The notes: generated from the letters alone by a model not told the origin. Counted from the stretch's first letter, positions 1 to 11,095 are shown. The stretch is DNA of 64,000 nt from Diphasiastrum complanatum (GCA_029204225.1 CM055097.1:29189192-29253191); one strand, 5' to 3'. Translations and numbers: made by a program.

Positions 1-1046
1 GAAATCTAATCTGATTGTTAAACAGGGAAAGTTATTCAGATCACCAATCTTAAGATCCATTTGGATCTGAGATATCAAAAAAAACAACAAAAATCGGTCA
101 AGTCTGCCAGATTTGGTCAAAAAGAGGCAAAAAGCGTCATCAGAGTTGATAACTTTTTGCCCTCTTTCAGAAAACCTTCGCCGAGTTGCAAACACCTTCA
201 GTTTTGTTCACAGAACCTTCAGTTTGAAGGGCGAGGATTAATTCCCAGCAAAACGGCAAAAAGACACCAAAAAATCACCAAAACCCTAAAAATACAGAAA
301 AAGAACCTTCGCCCGATTCACTGTGCATAGGTGTGATTCAGATCTATCTACTGCCAAGTCGGCGAAGAATAATACCAAAAATAGAAAGGTTTTCAGAGGA
401 TCAGTTGTCATATTGCCATATTTTTGCCAAAAAGTCACTTTTTTGCAAAAATACCAGTATTACTCTTGATCCTTCACCAGAACCTTCGCCGAGTTTCCAG
501 AACATTCTATTTATAGTAAGATACTATTTTTGAGTTCGGCGAAGATTCTTCTTGATCAGATCATAGAAAATCTTCATTTTTACCCTCGCCAAACTACAGA
601 AACTGTATTTTCTTGTGTCAAAAACCTTCGCCCGGTTTTTCATAGTTTTATATGTGTCAGATCTTTCATCTGAGAGGTCGGCGAAGGTTATTTCCCAAGA
701 AATTGTCAGAAAAGTTGTTCGGAGAGTTTTTTCCCAAAATAGCATTGTTGAACCTTCGTCGAGCCAATCTTTGCCTACTAAACCTTCGCCGGTCCTATTT
801 TTAGTTTTTGATTTTCCAGATCAAGTCTCTGTCAAATTTTGGATCAAATCTGATATATTCTGATTTGGATTTTGAGAGACTTATCATTTTTGGGAAGTAC
901 CGATTGATTGTATTTCAAAATCTTTTTCATGATATAGAATCAGATTTTTGGAAAGAGGAATAGATCTAGCAGATCTGATCTGAGATAGTTTTTGATTGAA
1001 AAATCTAGATCCAATCTCATTGTCTACTTGATCTAAATTTGTAAAG
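1..1046 (+). other. Leader/LTR-like region with clustered CCTTCGCC motifs
   Basis: No credible coding sequence. The core CCTTCGCC, or its reverse complement GGCGAAGG and close variants, occurs about ten times between roughly 175 and 790 (for example near 176, 305, 485, 628, 750 and 782, inverted near 357, 537 and 681). Motif orientation alternates. The region directly precedes the gag start codon at 1047, so it is probably LTR/leader of this element. What the motif does is unknown. Confidence 0.45.
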
Positions 1047-2620
1047 ATGGCTGCCCCTAGAGCTGCTCCTGGAGGTGCTCAACAGGAAGTCAATCCAATC
1101 ATTGTTAGAAGAGCACCCCGTTTGCATCTACCCAAATATAATGGATTAACAGATCCAGTTAGATTTCTTCAGATCTATACTGAATCCTGTGAAGTCTATG
1201 GCGAGATTTATCCTCAAGATAAACTTAAGCTGTTTCCTATGGCTTTAACAGGCGCCGCACAAGATTGGTACTATAATCAAGATGAAACTGAGCATACAAA
1301 TTGGGAGGTTGTTAAACGAGCCCTCATCACACGGTTCAAACCGCGGAAGTTTATGGAAGACCCTTTTGTACTTTTAAGTAAAATTAAAATGGGAAAGCGG
1401 GAAATGGTTCGCGATTACATTCAACGGGTGAAACGCCTCAGATCTGAATGCGAACCTGAGCTGATTAACGAAAATGCCATGATTATGTGGTTTTTGTCAG
1501 GTCTACCTAAACGGATCAGACGTGAGCTGAAACGCCATAATGAGTATGCACTCTTGCAAAATGCTATGGACGATGCAATTCGGGAGGAGGATGAAGATTC
1601 AGATGATGAGCCGAATATCAGTATGTTGCCTTATACAGCAGGGCAGACTACTACGACATCCACCACTATTGCATCAACGAATGCCAACGCTACTGCAAAA
1701 ATGATGCTCACTGAGTTCGAGAAACTTGGGAAGAACCAGCAAAAACAGATGGAAAAGTTGCAATCGCAATTTGATGAGAAGATCAAAGCATTGGAAAATT
1801 TTCACGGACAAGCGAACAAGGAACCTGAGAAGTTTGCGAAGACTTTTCCTACCAGGCAAAATGTCTGGTGTTCTATTTGTACAGGAAATCACACAGCGAA
1901 CGAGTGTCCTCAATTGAAAAAAGGAATGGAAATCAGTGTTTGCCATCTGTGTAATTCACCTGACATGAGACTGCTTTTTGCAACTTCAATCCTCGGATAA
2001 TTCAGCAACGGTATGCCCAAATGGGATATCGAGAACCACAGTATGGAGGAAATCCAGCAGCAAGACCTCGACAATCTGCTCTTGGATACCTGGAACGTTT
2101 AGCTTTACCTACCACACCAAAGCACTCCGCTCCTCCTGCCAATTTGATGGAACCAGAACATTACGGAAGTGCTGAGCAATGGAATTATGGTACTGATCAA
2201 GAAGGTGGATCTTCGGAACAGTATGGTATTTATGTTGCCGCTCAACAACAAGCCTCTAGAAATTGGACCAGAGCACCACTTGGATGCTTTGCATGTGGAG
2301 AAAATCACAGAGTTGCAGAATGTCCAAATAAAGAGAAATTTGTACCATTCTGTCGTGACTGTGATTATGGGCATTGCTATAAAGACTGTCCAGCAAGACC
2401 GAAGCCACCACCAGCTACAGCACCTGTAAATTTGATAACAATCAAGCAAAGACCAGTAGCTCAGAATAAACCAAGTGCACCCTTGATGGTGGTCACCAGA
2501 GCACAGAAGCAAAAAGAACCAGTAGTGGATCCAGTACCTGTTGATTCTATACCATTGAATGATATACCAACAGCATCAGGAGTCTATCCAAATTTTAATA
2601 CAAAAAAACGAAGATATTAG
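1047..2620 (+). pseudogene. gag: gag polyprotein, frameshifted
   Basis: Residues about 25-180 from the ATG at 1047 match the retrotransposon Gag capsid-like domain (LPKYNGLTDPVRF, then AAQDWYYNQ and the ALITRFKP stretch). Four zinc knuckles follow. The first (CSICTGNHTANEC) is C-x2-C-x3-H-x4-C. The second, near 1940-1975, is broken: after CHLCNSPD the frame slips, and the expected His and last Cys are read only in the next frame, consistent with loss of one base near 1962. The remaining reading frame (2021-2620) holds two more knuckles (CFACGENHRVAEC and CRDCDYGHCYKDC) and a basic VVTRAQKQK tail typical of the gag-protease boundary. Gag packages element RNA in virus-like particles. One indel makes this copy inactive. 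Confidence 0.8.
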
Positions 2621-2728
2621 AATATGAGACAGTAGATTAAACATCTGCAAGAAGAAGAGGAGCTCGAAACCCTTCAAGATGACTGAACCGGAAGCACCGC
2701 AAACAGAACTGCTCTTGAACATTTTGTC

Positions 2729-4066
2729 TAGCAAGATTAAAGCAATATACTCAAGACCAGTAATGCGCACACGTAGCCGAATGGAGCGAGGACCGGGGCA
2801 CCCTGTCCAGGTAGCATAAGCAAGCTGAGCATGGCAAGTAGCAGGAAGTAAATCAGTAGAAGGCTCAGGAGATAGATCAGGCTCATCAGATATATGAATG
2901 TAGATATCGGACTCATTTGGGGTAGTGCCCTCATGGTAGAAAACAGCAGTAGAAGTAGGCAGGGGCTGGCGGCAATCACGGGCAATGTGGTCAGGACTCT
3001 TACAACGAAAGCAAAGACGCTTCTGCTGAATGTCAACGAACTCTGCAGACGTGTAACGTCGGACAAAAGCAGGACGAGAAGGCGGAGGGCGAGGAGTGGG
3101 AGAAGTAAGAGAAGAGGTCGGGACGACAGTGGATGGGGCAGATGGGGCCGGAGATGGTAGAGGTGAAAGAGATGGACCGGGTCGGGAAAAGCGAAAGGGA
3201 GCAGGATCAGGGTACTTATGCTGTAAAGTACTAGCAAGGGACATGGCCTCAACAAGTGTGGGTGGACGAAAAGAAGAGACATCGTATCGTAGAGCACCAC
3301 GAAGTCCAGCAATGTAGCGAGAAATAAGCTCGGTGGGCTGAAGATCTATAAAGAGGTAGGAAAGGTCCATAAACTGATCTGTATAGGAAGAAAGATCACC
3401 AGTCTGAGTAAGACTACGGAATATATCACGCTGGCGGCTCAGCCACCGAGGGTCAATCATAGCATGACGAAGATCACGACGAAAGGTAGGCCATAACTGG
3501 AGACCGTCCCGATCAGGGTCAAGTCGGTAGACCCGCCACCAAGTGGTAGCACGTCCATCTAAATGTAAGGCGGCTAACTGGATCTTCTGAGGATCAGTCT
3601 TAGGGTAAATCTGAAAATAAGTATCAAGCTTTGCAAACCAATTCTCTAACAAGTTCCCGTCAGAGGAACCAGAATAGGTGGCAAGCTGTACCCGATCACG
3701 AAAATCTCGAGCAAAATGTGGCTCAGGAGCTAGATGTCGTGGAAAATGTGACTCAGGAGCTGTAGGACGTGGAAAACCGGGTGGTGGGTTAGGTGGAAAA
3801 TGAGGCCCACCGCCAAAGGAAGTAGACGAGGATGGAAGTCCAAATGGAGACCCAAATGATGAATGAACAGGGGCTTTGCCAGGTCCATGTGGCTGTAAGG
3901 AATCAATCTGTGACTGCATAGTGGCAAAGCCGATCTGTAGAGTGGTAAAACCGGTCATCATTTGGTCGAAACGACTACTGAGGAGAGTAAGAGAGTCACG
4001 CATATCAGCAAACTGTTCATCTAAAGGTCCGGAATGACTCGCAGGTGTAGTGGGTGAGCTAGCCAT
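2729..4066 (-). pseudogene. gag: gag with the beginning of protease, 3' truncated
   Basis: The ORF opens with MASSPTTPASHSGPLDEQF and a proline-rich stretch. At about residues 125-290 comes a Retrotrans_gag domain (ENWFAKLDTYFQIYP, then ATTWWRVYRLD and LISRYIAGLRG). One canonical zinc knuckle follows (CFRCKSPDHIARDC, C-x2-C-x4-H-x4-C). The open frame runs on into 2576 with a tail (after ILLD) that is not family-like and reads into the neighbouring element. Capsid and nucleocapsid look intact, so Gag could in principle be made; no polymerase remains. Confidence 0.8.
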
Positions 4067-4552
4067 GAGGAAGAAAAAGTAAGCGAGAAAAGAAATGTGC
4101 TAAACAATTGGACGAACTGAAGGAGAGGACATAAGTCGTCACAACAAGCACGCCAATGAAAAGACACAATAGAACTCGCGATGTAAGATGAACGGAAAGG
4201 ACAACTAAGGAAGAAATACCTCGTAACCGCAACCGGAAGTGAGCTGAAAAATAGCGGCGATATGTCGAGGTACCGGGCAGCCTCCGAAAAAGATGCCAAG
4301 GGCCCGACAACGTGGAGTAAACGGTGGGTAAAAGTATGGGAAACAATAATGGACTATGGGGCTGGAAAGGGAGCAGCCAAGGAAAGGAAGTGATAACAAA
4401 AAGGAGGTATGGGCAGCGAGGAAACAAGGCTGAAAAATCAGAGATCGCCCTTCAAGGGTAAAAAAAAGTTTGCGATAAAAACGGGGAGCAATCCCGATGC
4501 GCGATGAAGTTGGGTGGGAGTGGCTTTCTAAGCATCTAGGCGTGTTTGTATT

Positions 4553-5072
4553 GTCCGGGGTAGGGTTGCGAACACAGACAGCAATGTAGGAGGGTGACCA
4601 GAAATTGAGGCGGATGTAGGGCGCCAGCTATGGTGGAGTGTGGGCGTCCAAGAGAGGTCCGGGGTAGGGTTGCGAACACAGACAGCAGTGTAGGAGGGTG
4701 AGCTGAAATTGAGGCGGATGTAGGGCGCCAGCTATGGTGGAGTGTGGGCGTCCAAGAGAGGTCCGGGTAGGGTTGCGAACACAGACAGCAGTGTAGGAGG
4801 GTGAGCTGAAATTGGGGCGGATGTAGGGCGCCAGCTATGGTGGAGTGTGGGCGTCCAAGAGAGGTCCGGGGTAGGGTTGCGAACACAGACAGCAATGTAG
4901 GAGGGTGAGCTGAAATTGAGGCGGATGTAGGGCGCCAGCTATGGTGGAGTGTGGGCGTCCAAGAGAGGTCCGGGGTAGGGTTACGAACACAGACAGCAGT
5001 GTAGGAGGGTGAGCTGAAATTGAGGCGGATGTAGGGCGCCAGCTATGGTGGAGTGTGGGCGTCCAAGAGAGG
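4553..5072. repeat. Five tandem copies of a 104-bp unit
   Basis: The word GTCCGGGG(T)AGGG recurs at 4553, 4657, 4761, 4864 and 4968, giving periods of 104, 104, 103 and 104 bp; the shorter one lost a single G. Copies differ at only a few bases (for instance GGTGACCAG against GGTGAGCTG). The array lies between primer site and gag, in the untranslated leader of the minus-strand gypsy element. The open frames across it (4536-4895) are by-products of the repeat. Confidence 0.95.
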
Positions 5073-5487
5073 TAGTAAACGGCAAAAAAAAATTGGATCA
5101 AAAAGATGGGTTGGTAGGGCGCTAGGAGTGGCTGATGGAAGGTGGCGAATAGGGGCAGGAAAAAGCAGAAATTTTCAGCAAAGGAAGGAGCAGTAGGGCG
5201 TTGGTCAGCAAGCATGAGGGCGCCCAATAGGGCAGCAAATAGGAGGCAGTAGGGCGCCCAAAATAGGGGAGGAAAAAGGCTGAAAATGCAGCAGTAGGCA
5301 GCCAGCAAGAGGGAGCTAGAAATGGGCAGCAAGTGGGCGCCTGTCCTCCTCCGATCCGTCATGAAAATCTGCAAGACAAGTGTGGAGAAATGCTGAAGAT
5401 CCGGCTGAAAAATGGTGAAGATCCAAGCTGAAGATGGGCGCCCTCCTGTGAGAGAAAAATCTGCTCAATGGAGATGCTCAGGAAAGT

Positions 5488-5499
5488 GCTCTGATACCA
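5488..5499 (-). promoter_or_regulatory. Primer binding site (initiator tRNA-Met)
   Basis: The minus strand reads TGGTATCAGAGC, the complement of the 3' end of plant initiator tRNA-Met, used to prime minus-strand DNA synthesis. It sits a few bases from the presumed LTR end at 5505, as expected. Confidence 0.85.
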
Positions 5500-5504
5500 A
5501 GTTA

Positions 5505-6060
5505 TGAACGTAGCCACGGCTGATCTAGATTTAGTCTATGAAAGCATCACATAAGCAAGACTTAACCCTAGAAAGCAGGAGAGAGAAAGCTTAAAGAGAC
5601 TAAAGAAGGAGATCATATCATAAGCCAAGTAACAAATGACACAGAATCCCTACTTATAGCCAAGAGGAAGCCCTAAAAGGAAGCTTCCAGTGGCTAGGGC
5701 CAAACTGAGAGGGAAAATAGTGCGCCCTCCAAGAAGGCCCCCACTCTCAGTAATATGACCAAATAACCAATATAGTGAATCATAGGGCCCAAGGCCAATA
5801 ATATGGTCTAAATGTCAATAATAGGGCCCAAGGCCAACCATATAGTCTAAATGTCAAATAATGAATAAAAAAGGGCCCAAAGCCTGCCTATGCATAAAGT
5901 AAAGTAAATGTAAATGGACATGGCGAATGTAATGAGCCGAGTCCATAACTTGGACCAATAGGATTCAGAGCCCAAGGTCCTCCTCTCTATTATTAAAAGC
6001 GACCAACTCGAGTTGCTCCTGATGTTCATTTCCTCATTTCAATAAAGCATATTGGTTCTG
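5505..6060 (-). repeat. 5' LTR of the minus-strand gypsy element (outer edge approximate)
   Basis: The inner edge is set by the adjacent primer site; the plus strand begins TGAACGTAGCC, so the LTR ends ...TTCA on the minus strand. A TATA-like CTATAAGTAGGG on the minus strand near 5650-5661 is a plausible U3 promoter. No second LTR is present, so the outer edge near 6.06 kb is a guess. From there to about 6326 I see nothing assignable. Confidence 0.55.
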
Positions 6061-6326
6061 TTCAGAAATGGATTGATGAATGTCCTTGCTCTTCTTCTTT
6101 CCTTCTCCATCTCTCATGCTTTCTTTGGTTTTTGTTGATTATTGGATCTGAATGTTATTGGGAATGGATGTAGTGTTAATGGATCGTAGGGTTAATGGAT
6201 GTTAGAGTTAGATTTGGATCCTCCATTCATGTTGAAATCTGAACTATACTATCGCTCTTATGGGAACGAACCTACACGTGACAATTAACTTCGTCTCTTT
6301 GATGCTAGATTGACTAGATCTTGGAT

Positions 6327-6902
6327 TCAGGTTAGGCAAGGAAAGAAACCCACTACATTGGCCCGAATCATCCTGCTAAGCATGAGAATCTGCAAACGTG
6401 AGATGTCACTCCAAGTATCTCTAGCCCATGTTTCTGCTGAATACAGTGCAACTGGAGAGACAGTCGAAGAGAAAAGGCAGCAGCGTGTATCAGGATCATG
6501 TACGTAATAAGTAGAGGAAAACCTCTCCATCTGAACAAGAGCAAAGCGCCCCTTGCGGAGCCTAGCCAATGCAGCTGGTCTAAAAGAAAGTAATGGACCC
6601 GAGAAGAGAATACCCAGGTATGTGTAAGACGCTACTATCTCTAGAAGCTGGCCATCATAATAAAACATAGTGTCTCTCATATGCTTTCTGTTGGTGTTAA
6701 ACACCATAACCTACGTCTTACCAATGTTCACCCTCAGTATACAAGGCATCCACGTGTCGCTGAAGTGCTGCAGCCGAACTAGATAATAGAATCACATCAT
6801 TTGCATAAAGAAGAATAGGGATGACAAGATCAGTTAGAGGACGGGCCATCACCTCCTTCTTCCCGAATGATCCGCTCAAGGTCGTCAATGTATAGAGCAA
6901 AT
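6327..6902 (-). pseudogene. LINE reverse transcriptase fragment (AATTCT-tail subfamily)
   Basis: Read downward, the protein begins FALYIDDLERIIREE, continues to the catalytic box (YANDV in place of YADDV) and to MVFNTNRKHMRDT, SYTYLGILFSGP and SRLQILMLSRMIRA, where similarity ends near 6350. It closely resembles the RT at 51.19-51.78 kb. Asp to Asn in the catalytic YADD would abolish polymerisation, and there are frameshifts. A shorter LINE 3' end (6903-7565) is inserted immediately upstream. Confidence 0.75.
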
Positions 6903-7565
6903 AGAGAGAGAGAGAGAATTAGAATTAGAATTGCTAAGAAGAAGTATCAAAGCTTGACCACCAGCTTGTGAGGATACAATGCAAGAGCTTAACCACCTAT
7001 GAGCGAGCTGAAAGTAATGAGTGATGGTAGTAGTTGAGCATGCTGTAGGCTGGCAAGAAGCACGTGAAGATCTGGTAATACTGGATCTAGCAGAAGCATG
7101 TGAGACTCTCTGTCTTCGATCTTCGAACGGGGACTTAAATATCCTCAACTGAAATTTCTTCTCTATCTTGCTTCTGGAAGAACTGGGTAATATGAGCCTG
7201 ATTGTGATCCAAATCTGGGAGCGTAGGTAGAACTGAAGTAGAGTATACATCTCTCTAACTAGAAGACCTACACATCTGGGGTCTGGATACTCAAGGAAGG
7301 ATCCCAGTGTGAGAGGAGTATCTCTGTATAAACAATGGTATCGCCCTCTGAACTCATAAGATACTGGACAACGAAAGAGGAAATGAAACTCATCCTCCAC
7401 CTCCTGAAAAGAGCAAAGCTGACATACCCTCTGCGATCTGGGCGTGTCCGTGTATCTACCCGTCTCGATAGCAACCTGGTGAGAAGATAGTCGAAGCTGT
7501 CCCATACGGTATCTCAGACCACAAGACAGTGGTTGTGTTGGAGAAGTACATGTGCATGGGTGTGT
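6903..7565 (-). mobile_element. 5'-truncated LINE 3' end, tail (AATTCT)n(CT)n
   Basis: The fragment begins in the C-terminal domain (CGLRYRMGQLRLSSHQ), contains a zf-RVT zinc motif (CQLCSFQEVEDEFHFLFRC: C-x2-C-x9-H-x4-C), runs through a basic C-terminus and ends in about three AATTCT units plus (CT)7 at 6931-6903. The same tail ends the longer LINE at 52.9 kb. Just after the tail the sequence resumes inside another LINE's RT, so this copy seems inserted there, perhaps with a target deletion. An internal deletion of one element is the alternative. Confidence 0.7.
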
Positions 7566-8462
7566 GGGAAGTGGAGGTGTGTCAGGTATAGAGTACAACG
7601 ATGTGGCATAGGTTACCCATGTGCTAAGATCTGTGATCCGGGGTGCAGGTGCTCGTGAAAGGAATTTTTGCCAAAATGATCTCGACAAAGAGCTAAAGAG
7701 AAGGTCCATCATCTTCTTTCCTTGGCAGATTTCGTATGTAAATTTCTTTAATCGGGTGGTTCTACGATATACACAAGATAAGTCCTTTACCAGATGGGGA
7801 AAGTGGCAACGTGCATAGACCAAGTTCAGGTGAAGTTGGTTACATTCATGGTCATACCAGGGGTTATGTGGTCGACAATGTCGTAAGTGCTTGGGCCGTG
7901 GGGTGGGAAAGCAAGGGATGCAGCGGTATGCATGGTCTAGACAAGAAAAAGAGACTGGTCCGCTAAAGTATGTGCGTAGGAGAAATGAGTCAGAAGGTCA
8001 GATAAGGCTTCTCTGTACAGAGGAGTGTTTTGAGGGTTATAACGATATACGGTCTTTTCGCTAGGGGTTAATGTGCTAGCATATGGGGTGTGAAGAAGGC
8101 CAATAGAGAGAGAGAGAGGTATGAAAGGTCCGATAAGGTGGTGCGGTGAACCAAGAAGGATGAAATGGAGGGGAGGAGAGATGGCAATCCCATGAAATAG
8201 TCAACAACACTATCTTCCGTTGTGTGGAAACATGTATAGTCACCTGAATCAGGCCATTGCAGTAAGCCATTATAAATGGCCAATCCATGAGCCTCGCCCA
8301 ACTGAAGCATCTGCTCTCCATATGCAGTAATTGGACCCTCCGCATCTGCTGATCGTCGCTGGATCATCCCAGTCTAAAGCCTGTACATCTGCCTGGATCC
8401 AGTCCTGGCATTAAAGTTGCCAGCTAAAAAAATATAACCCCACTCCTCATCTAATAATGTCT
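7566..8462 (-). pseudogene. LINE endonuclease and linker fragment
   Basis: Part of an EEP (APE-like) endonuclease: AGNFNARTGSRQ near 8410-8450, where family members have GDFNAR (catalytic Asp to Asn), then GPITAYGEQMLQLGEAHGL, then TTLSDLS where SDHS is expected, so the catalytic His is lost too. The linker before RT is recognisable at 7560-7820 (FWQKFLSRAPAPRITDLS, then TYATSLYSIP). It carries several frame breaks and is probably the 5' part of the LINE whose RT lies at 6327-6902. Confidence 0.7.
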
Positions 8463-9389
8463 GAGAGAGAGAGAGAGAGAAAGCTTTATTAATGTCTTTT
8501 CCATGCCAAAAGGCATATAAGACTAGCAAAATACATGTCAAGTATGTGGCAACAAAGGGAGCGTACAAAACGTCTCCGAAGCTGTAATAAAAAAACATCT
8601 AGTACAAACTAAGATATGCGATAATGAGAGAGTATGTGCATAATAATAAATGTATCTATGTCATGATGTCAAGTTTGTGCTGATGGAGGAGGCGCTGGAA
8701 GAGCTAGAGCCCTCTGACGTCATCTATGTACAGTGTGTCTCTGCATAGGAGGTCTGGTGATCCTGGCAATAGAGTGATGGTCAGAAGTGCATTGTCTCTG
8801 ATCTCTATGAGTATGTAAACAGCATCCCACCTCATCATCGTCATAATCATCAACATCATCGTGCACTGTCTCTTGATCTCCGCCTGGTAAAGAAAGAAGT
8901 GATCAAGGGATGAGAGGTAAAATGTTGAGCTATCCCACATAGATCTTGCCTCAATATGAACATCTCTCGTACCATAAGAGCGACACACCGAGGGTCCTCA
9001 TGATCCATGAGAGAGCGTAGAATGATAGGCATGTCTCGAAACAAGCAGTGATATCTCCCTCTGATCTCATAGTATACAGGACATCTCAAGATAAAATGCT
9101 CCTCGGACTCCACCTCATCTAGAGAGCATAACTGGCAAATTCCGATAGAAAGCAGGCTTAACCCCTAACTGGTGACCCCAGGTCTGCTCCAGATATGTTC
9201 GATAAAGAAATCGTCTGATATACTGGTGGGTTCCTAAGCTTCCCTCTGCAATGGAAATACCAAATGACTCAAATAGGAGGTGAGATGCCTGAGAGAACCA
9301 TGATAATCCTTCTCCCTGATCATGGACATAATGTGAGAAGGATAGTGCAAGCCGTGTGTATCATCTGTCCATCTCTGGTAATGCCTCCG
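8463..9389 (-). mobile_element. 5'-truncated LINE C-terminus with hairpin/AATAAA/(CT)n 3' end
   Basis: On the minus strand it starts near the (AT)n at 9389 with C-terminal domain sequence, reaches QLGVKPAFYR, then jumps (near 9140) to the zf-RVT region (CQLCSLDEVESEEHF). About 200 bp are missing, so it is internally deleted. The 3' UTR ends with the family signature: ATGCC-TTTT-GGCAT hairpin, TTAATAAAGCTT and (CT)9 at 8480-8463. The tail lies in the endonuclease region of another LINE. Confidence 0.75.
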
Positions 9390-9390
9390 A

Positions 9391-9467
<77 letters not shown>

Positions 9468-9985
9468 AAGAAAGCTTTATTAACATCTTTTAATGCGAAA
9501 AGGCATATAAGACCAAGTAAGTACATCTCAAGTGTGATAAATACTAAAAGGAGCATATAAAGGTCTCCATAACCAAACAACAACAAATGCGAGATATTAA
9601 TCAATCAAGATTAAACAAAAAATCTACTCTGCCCTCAAGACATCAAAGTCTGAGATATGGTACAATTGGGAGTCATATAGCTAAAGTTGTACAATAATCA
9701 TCTAAATTGTATGATAGATCATGTCACCACAAGACCATTAAAAAAAGCAAGGATAGAAGATAATGATGATGAAGATACATGAACTGAGGAGGTGGTGTGT
9801 ATGTGAGCTCTAGATCTGCGACATCTCCGTAATGTGTGGTCTAGAAGCAGTACGCTGTCGGCGATCACGGTGAGCATCCCAAAATAATATCTGATAAAAT
9901 GTCGGCATCAATGTTTGCTCTAGATCATCTCCTAGAGAAAAAGGAGGTAGTTTGGGTCTGCTGGGAGTCATGGTATCCTAAAACT
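9390..9985 (-). mobile_element. Short LINE 3' end with compound (CT)n(AT)n tail
   Basis: Only the basic C-terminus and 3' UTR remain; the piece near 9940-9985 matches the LINE at 33.06-33.10 kb. The hairpin and TTAATAAAGC signature is followed on the minus strand by TTTCTTT, (CT)9 (9466-9449) and about 58 bp of (AT)n (9448-9390). The tail abuts another 5'-truncated LINE. Confidence 0.7.
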
Positions 9986-10331
9986 TGATTTTGGACAAAC
10001 AACAATTACAAAGATGTGAGATGGGGAGGCTTTAAACGTGAAGCACTCAAGGTGTTCTTGAAACATCAAAGTCTGCTGCTCCAAAATCTTTCTTGGTTTT
10101 ATACTGGACAGCCCACTCACTGTCCTCATCCAAGCTCTTCATTGGAGGTATTGCCATTGAATATGTTTGTTTGGTGGTTTTGTATTGGAGGCTTTGTTGC
10201 AACTCATGCTTGAGTCAGTCTAATTTTGGTTTTGAGCAAAAAGGAGGAGGATCGGAACACTGTGAGAAGCAGATATTGAAGAAAATGATTGATTCAATGT
10301 TGCCAGTGGTTCTGGCCATCACCAGCATCAT

Positions 10332-10465
10332 CGTTTTCGCCTTCAAGTGGGGATCTGCTCCCAAAGATGTGGTGAAATATGATAAACTTTTTTATGTTCG
10401 TTTCTGCCTTCAAGTGGGGATTTGCTCCCAAAGATGTGTTGAAATGTGGTAAACTTTATTTATGT
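10332..10465. repeat. 67-bp tandem duplication
   Basis: CCTTCAAGTGGGGAT starts at 10340 and again at 10407. The two 67-bp copies agree over most of their length (CTCCCAAAGATGTG, then a TAAACTTT stretch). Confidence 0.85.
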
Positions 10466-10881
10466 TTTTTTAAGCTTTTTAATTTAATGCCTGCTTAAGC
10501 AGGCTTTGGAAAGCCCTATTTGAACTCCTAAAACTTCAGGATAGCTGCTTTGACATCCAGTTAGTGACCTGAGGTCTTTTTTTTTTTTTTTCTGAAAATT
10601 ACTTGCATGGAATTGACTGTAGATAGGAAACGTCTATAGCAATGTAAGTTGTAGGTCTCTGCTCAACCTGTTGTTCAGATTCAACGGTCAGCTACTGAAT
10701 CATTTTCCTAGCCAATAAATGATCATTCTTGATTTCCCAAAATCCAGGCTTCTAGCAGTTGGTCTTTTGTTTTGCACCTACAGCTGATCACTGTGACGGG
10801 AGTGCCTTGAAGGACAGTCGATTGGAAATGGATTCTAGATTAGTAGGTTTCCTCCCTACACTGGAGTCCGCAAGCCAGAAG

Positions 10882-10884
<3 letters not shown>

Positions 10885-10921
<37 letters not shown>
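10885..10921. repeat. (CT)18 microsatellite
   Basis: A pure CT tract of about 37 bp with no LINE 3' signature next to it, unlike most other CT tracts here. It shows that (CT)n also exists independently of LINE tails. Confidence 0.95.
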
Positions 10922-10924
<3 letters not shown>

Positions 10925-11095
10925 CCCATGGGTATCACCTGTTGTGCCAGCGCACAAATGCACCTGTTGGCAAATGCACCGGAAAACAACAAAAAGGCAG
11001 GACCATCCATAATTCTCATCCGTTTAGGAGTTAGGGCAGGTAAGAAAGACTGAAAGGATGGAGACTTACTTTTGTGGTCCTTCCCTTCAATAAAC

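Larger units (their letters stand above)
1..2728 (+). mobile_element. Ty3/gypsy-type LTR retroelement, 5' part only (truncated after gag)
   Basis: The stretch holds a leader or LTR-like region (1-1046) and a gag gene (1047-2620). No protease, reverse transcriptase or integrase follows. Near 2.73 kb the sequence joins a second gypsy element in the opposite orientation, so the 3' half is lost. I could not fix the LTR edge or a primer site in the first kilobase; the window may start inside the element. The gag type points to Ty3/gypsy, which is inference from family knowledge. Confidence 0.6.
2729..6060 (-). mobile_element. Ty3/gypsy LTR retroelement on the minus strand, 5' part (LTR, PBS, leader, gag, start of protease)
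   Basis: Read on the minus strand: LTR (about 6060-5505), primer site (5499-5488), a 1.4-kb leader with tandem repeats, and gag (4066-2729). The protein stops being family-like just after ALILLD, where the retropepsin Asp-Ser/Thr-Gly triad should follow, so the element is cut inside protease at about 2729. There the sequence joins the plus-strand gypsy copy. The upper LTR edge is approximate. Confidence 0.7.
9986..11090. other. No recognised gene; 67-bp duplication and a (CT)n tract
   Basis: A frame at 10093-10452 includes one hydrophobic segment (LPVVLAITSIIVFAFKW), but its 3' part is the duplicated block at 10332, and I find no family. A T-run lies near 10577. Otherwise the stretch is ordinary AT-rich DNA. 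Confidence 0.5.

Noticed and set aside
4536-4895. Open reading frame on the minus strand with a repeated Leu/Ser/Pro-rich protein
   Set aside because: It is the translation of the 104-bp tandem array in a retroelement leader; its periodicity follows the DNA repeat.
4553-5072. CRISPR-like array
   Set aside because: The repeats are contiguous 104-bp units without unique spacers, and the context is a plant LTR element.
9264-9604. Frames rich in Ile/Tyr and Arg/Glu repeats on both strands
   Set aside because: These come from (AT)n and (AG)n microsatellites in a LINE tail; the same applies to frames at 10759-11154, 11578-11838, 63080-63480 and 63702-63977.
10093-10452. 119-residue plus-strand frame with one hydrophobic segment as a membrane protein gene
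   Set aside because: Half of it is a local 67-bp DNA duplication and no family is recognisable.
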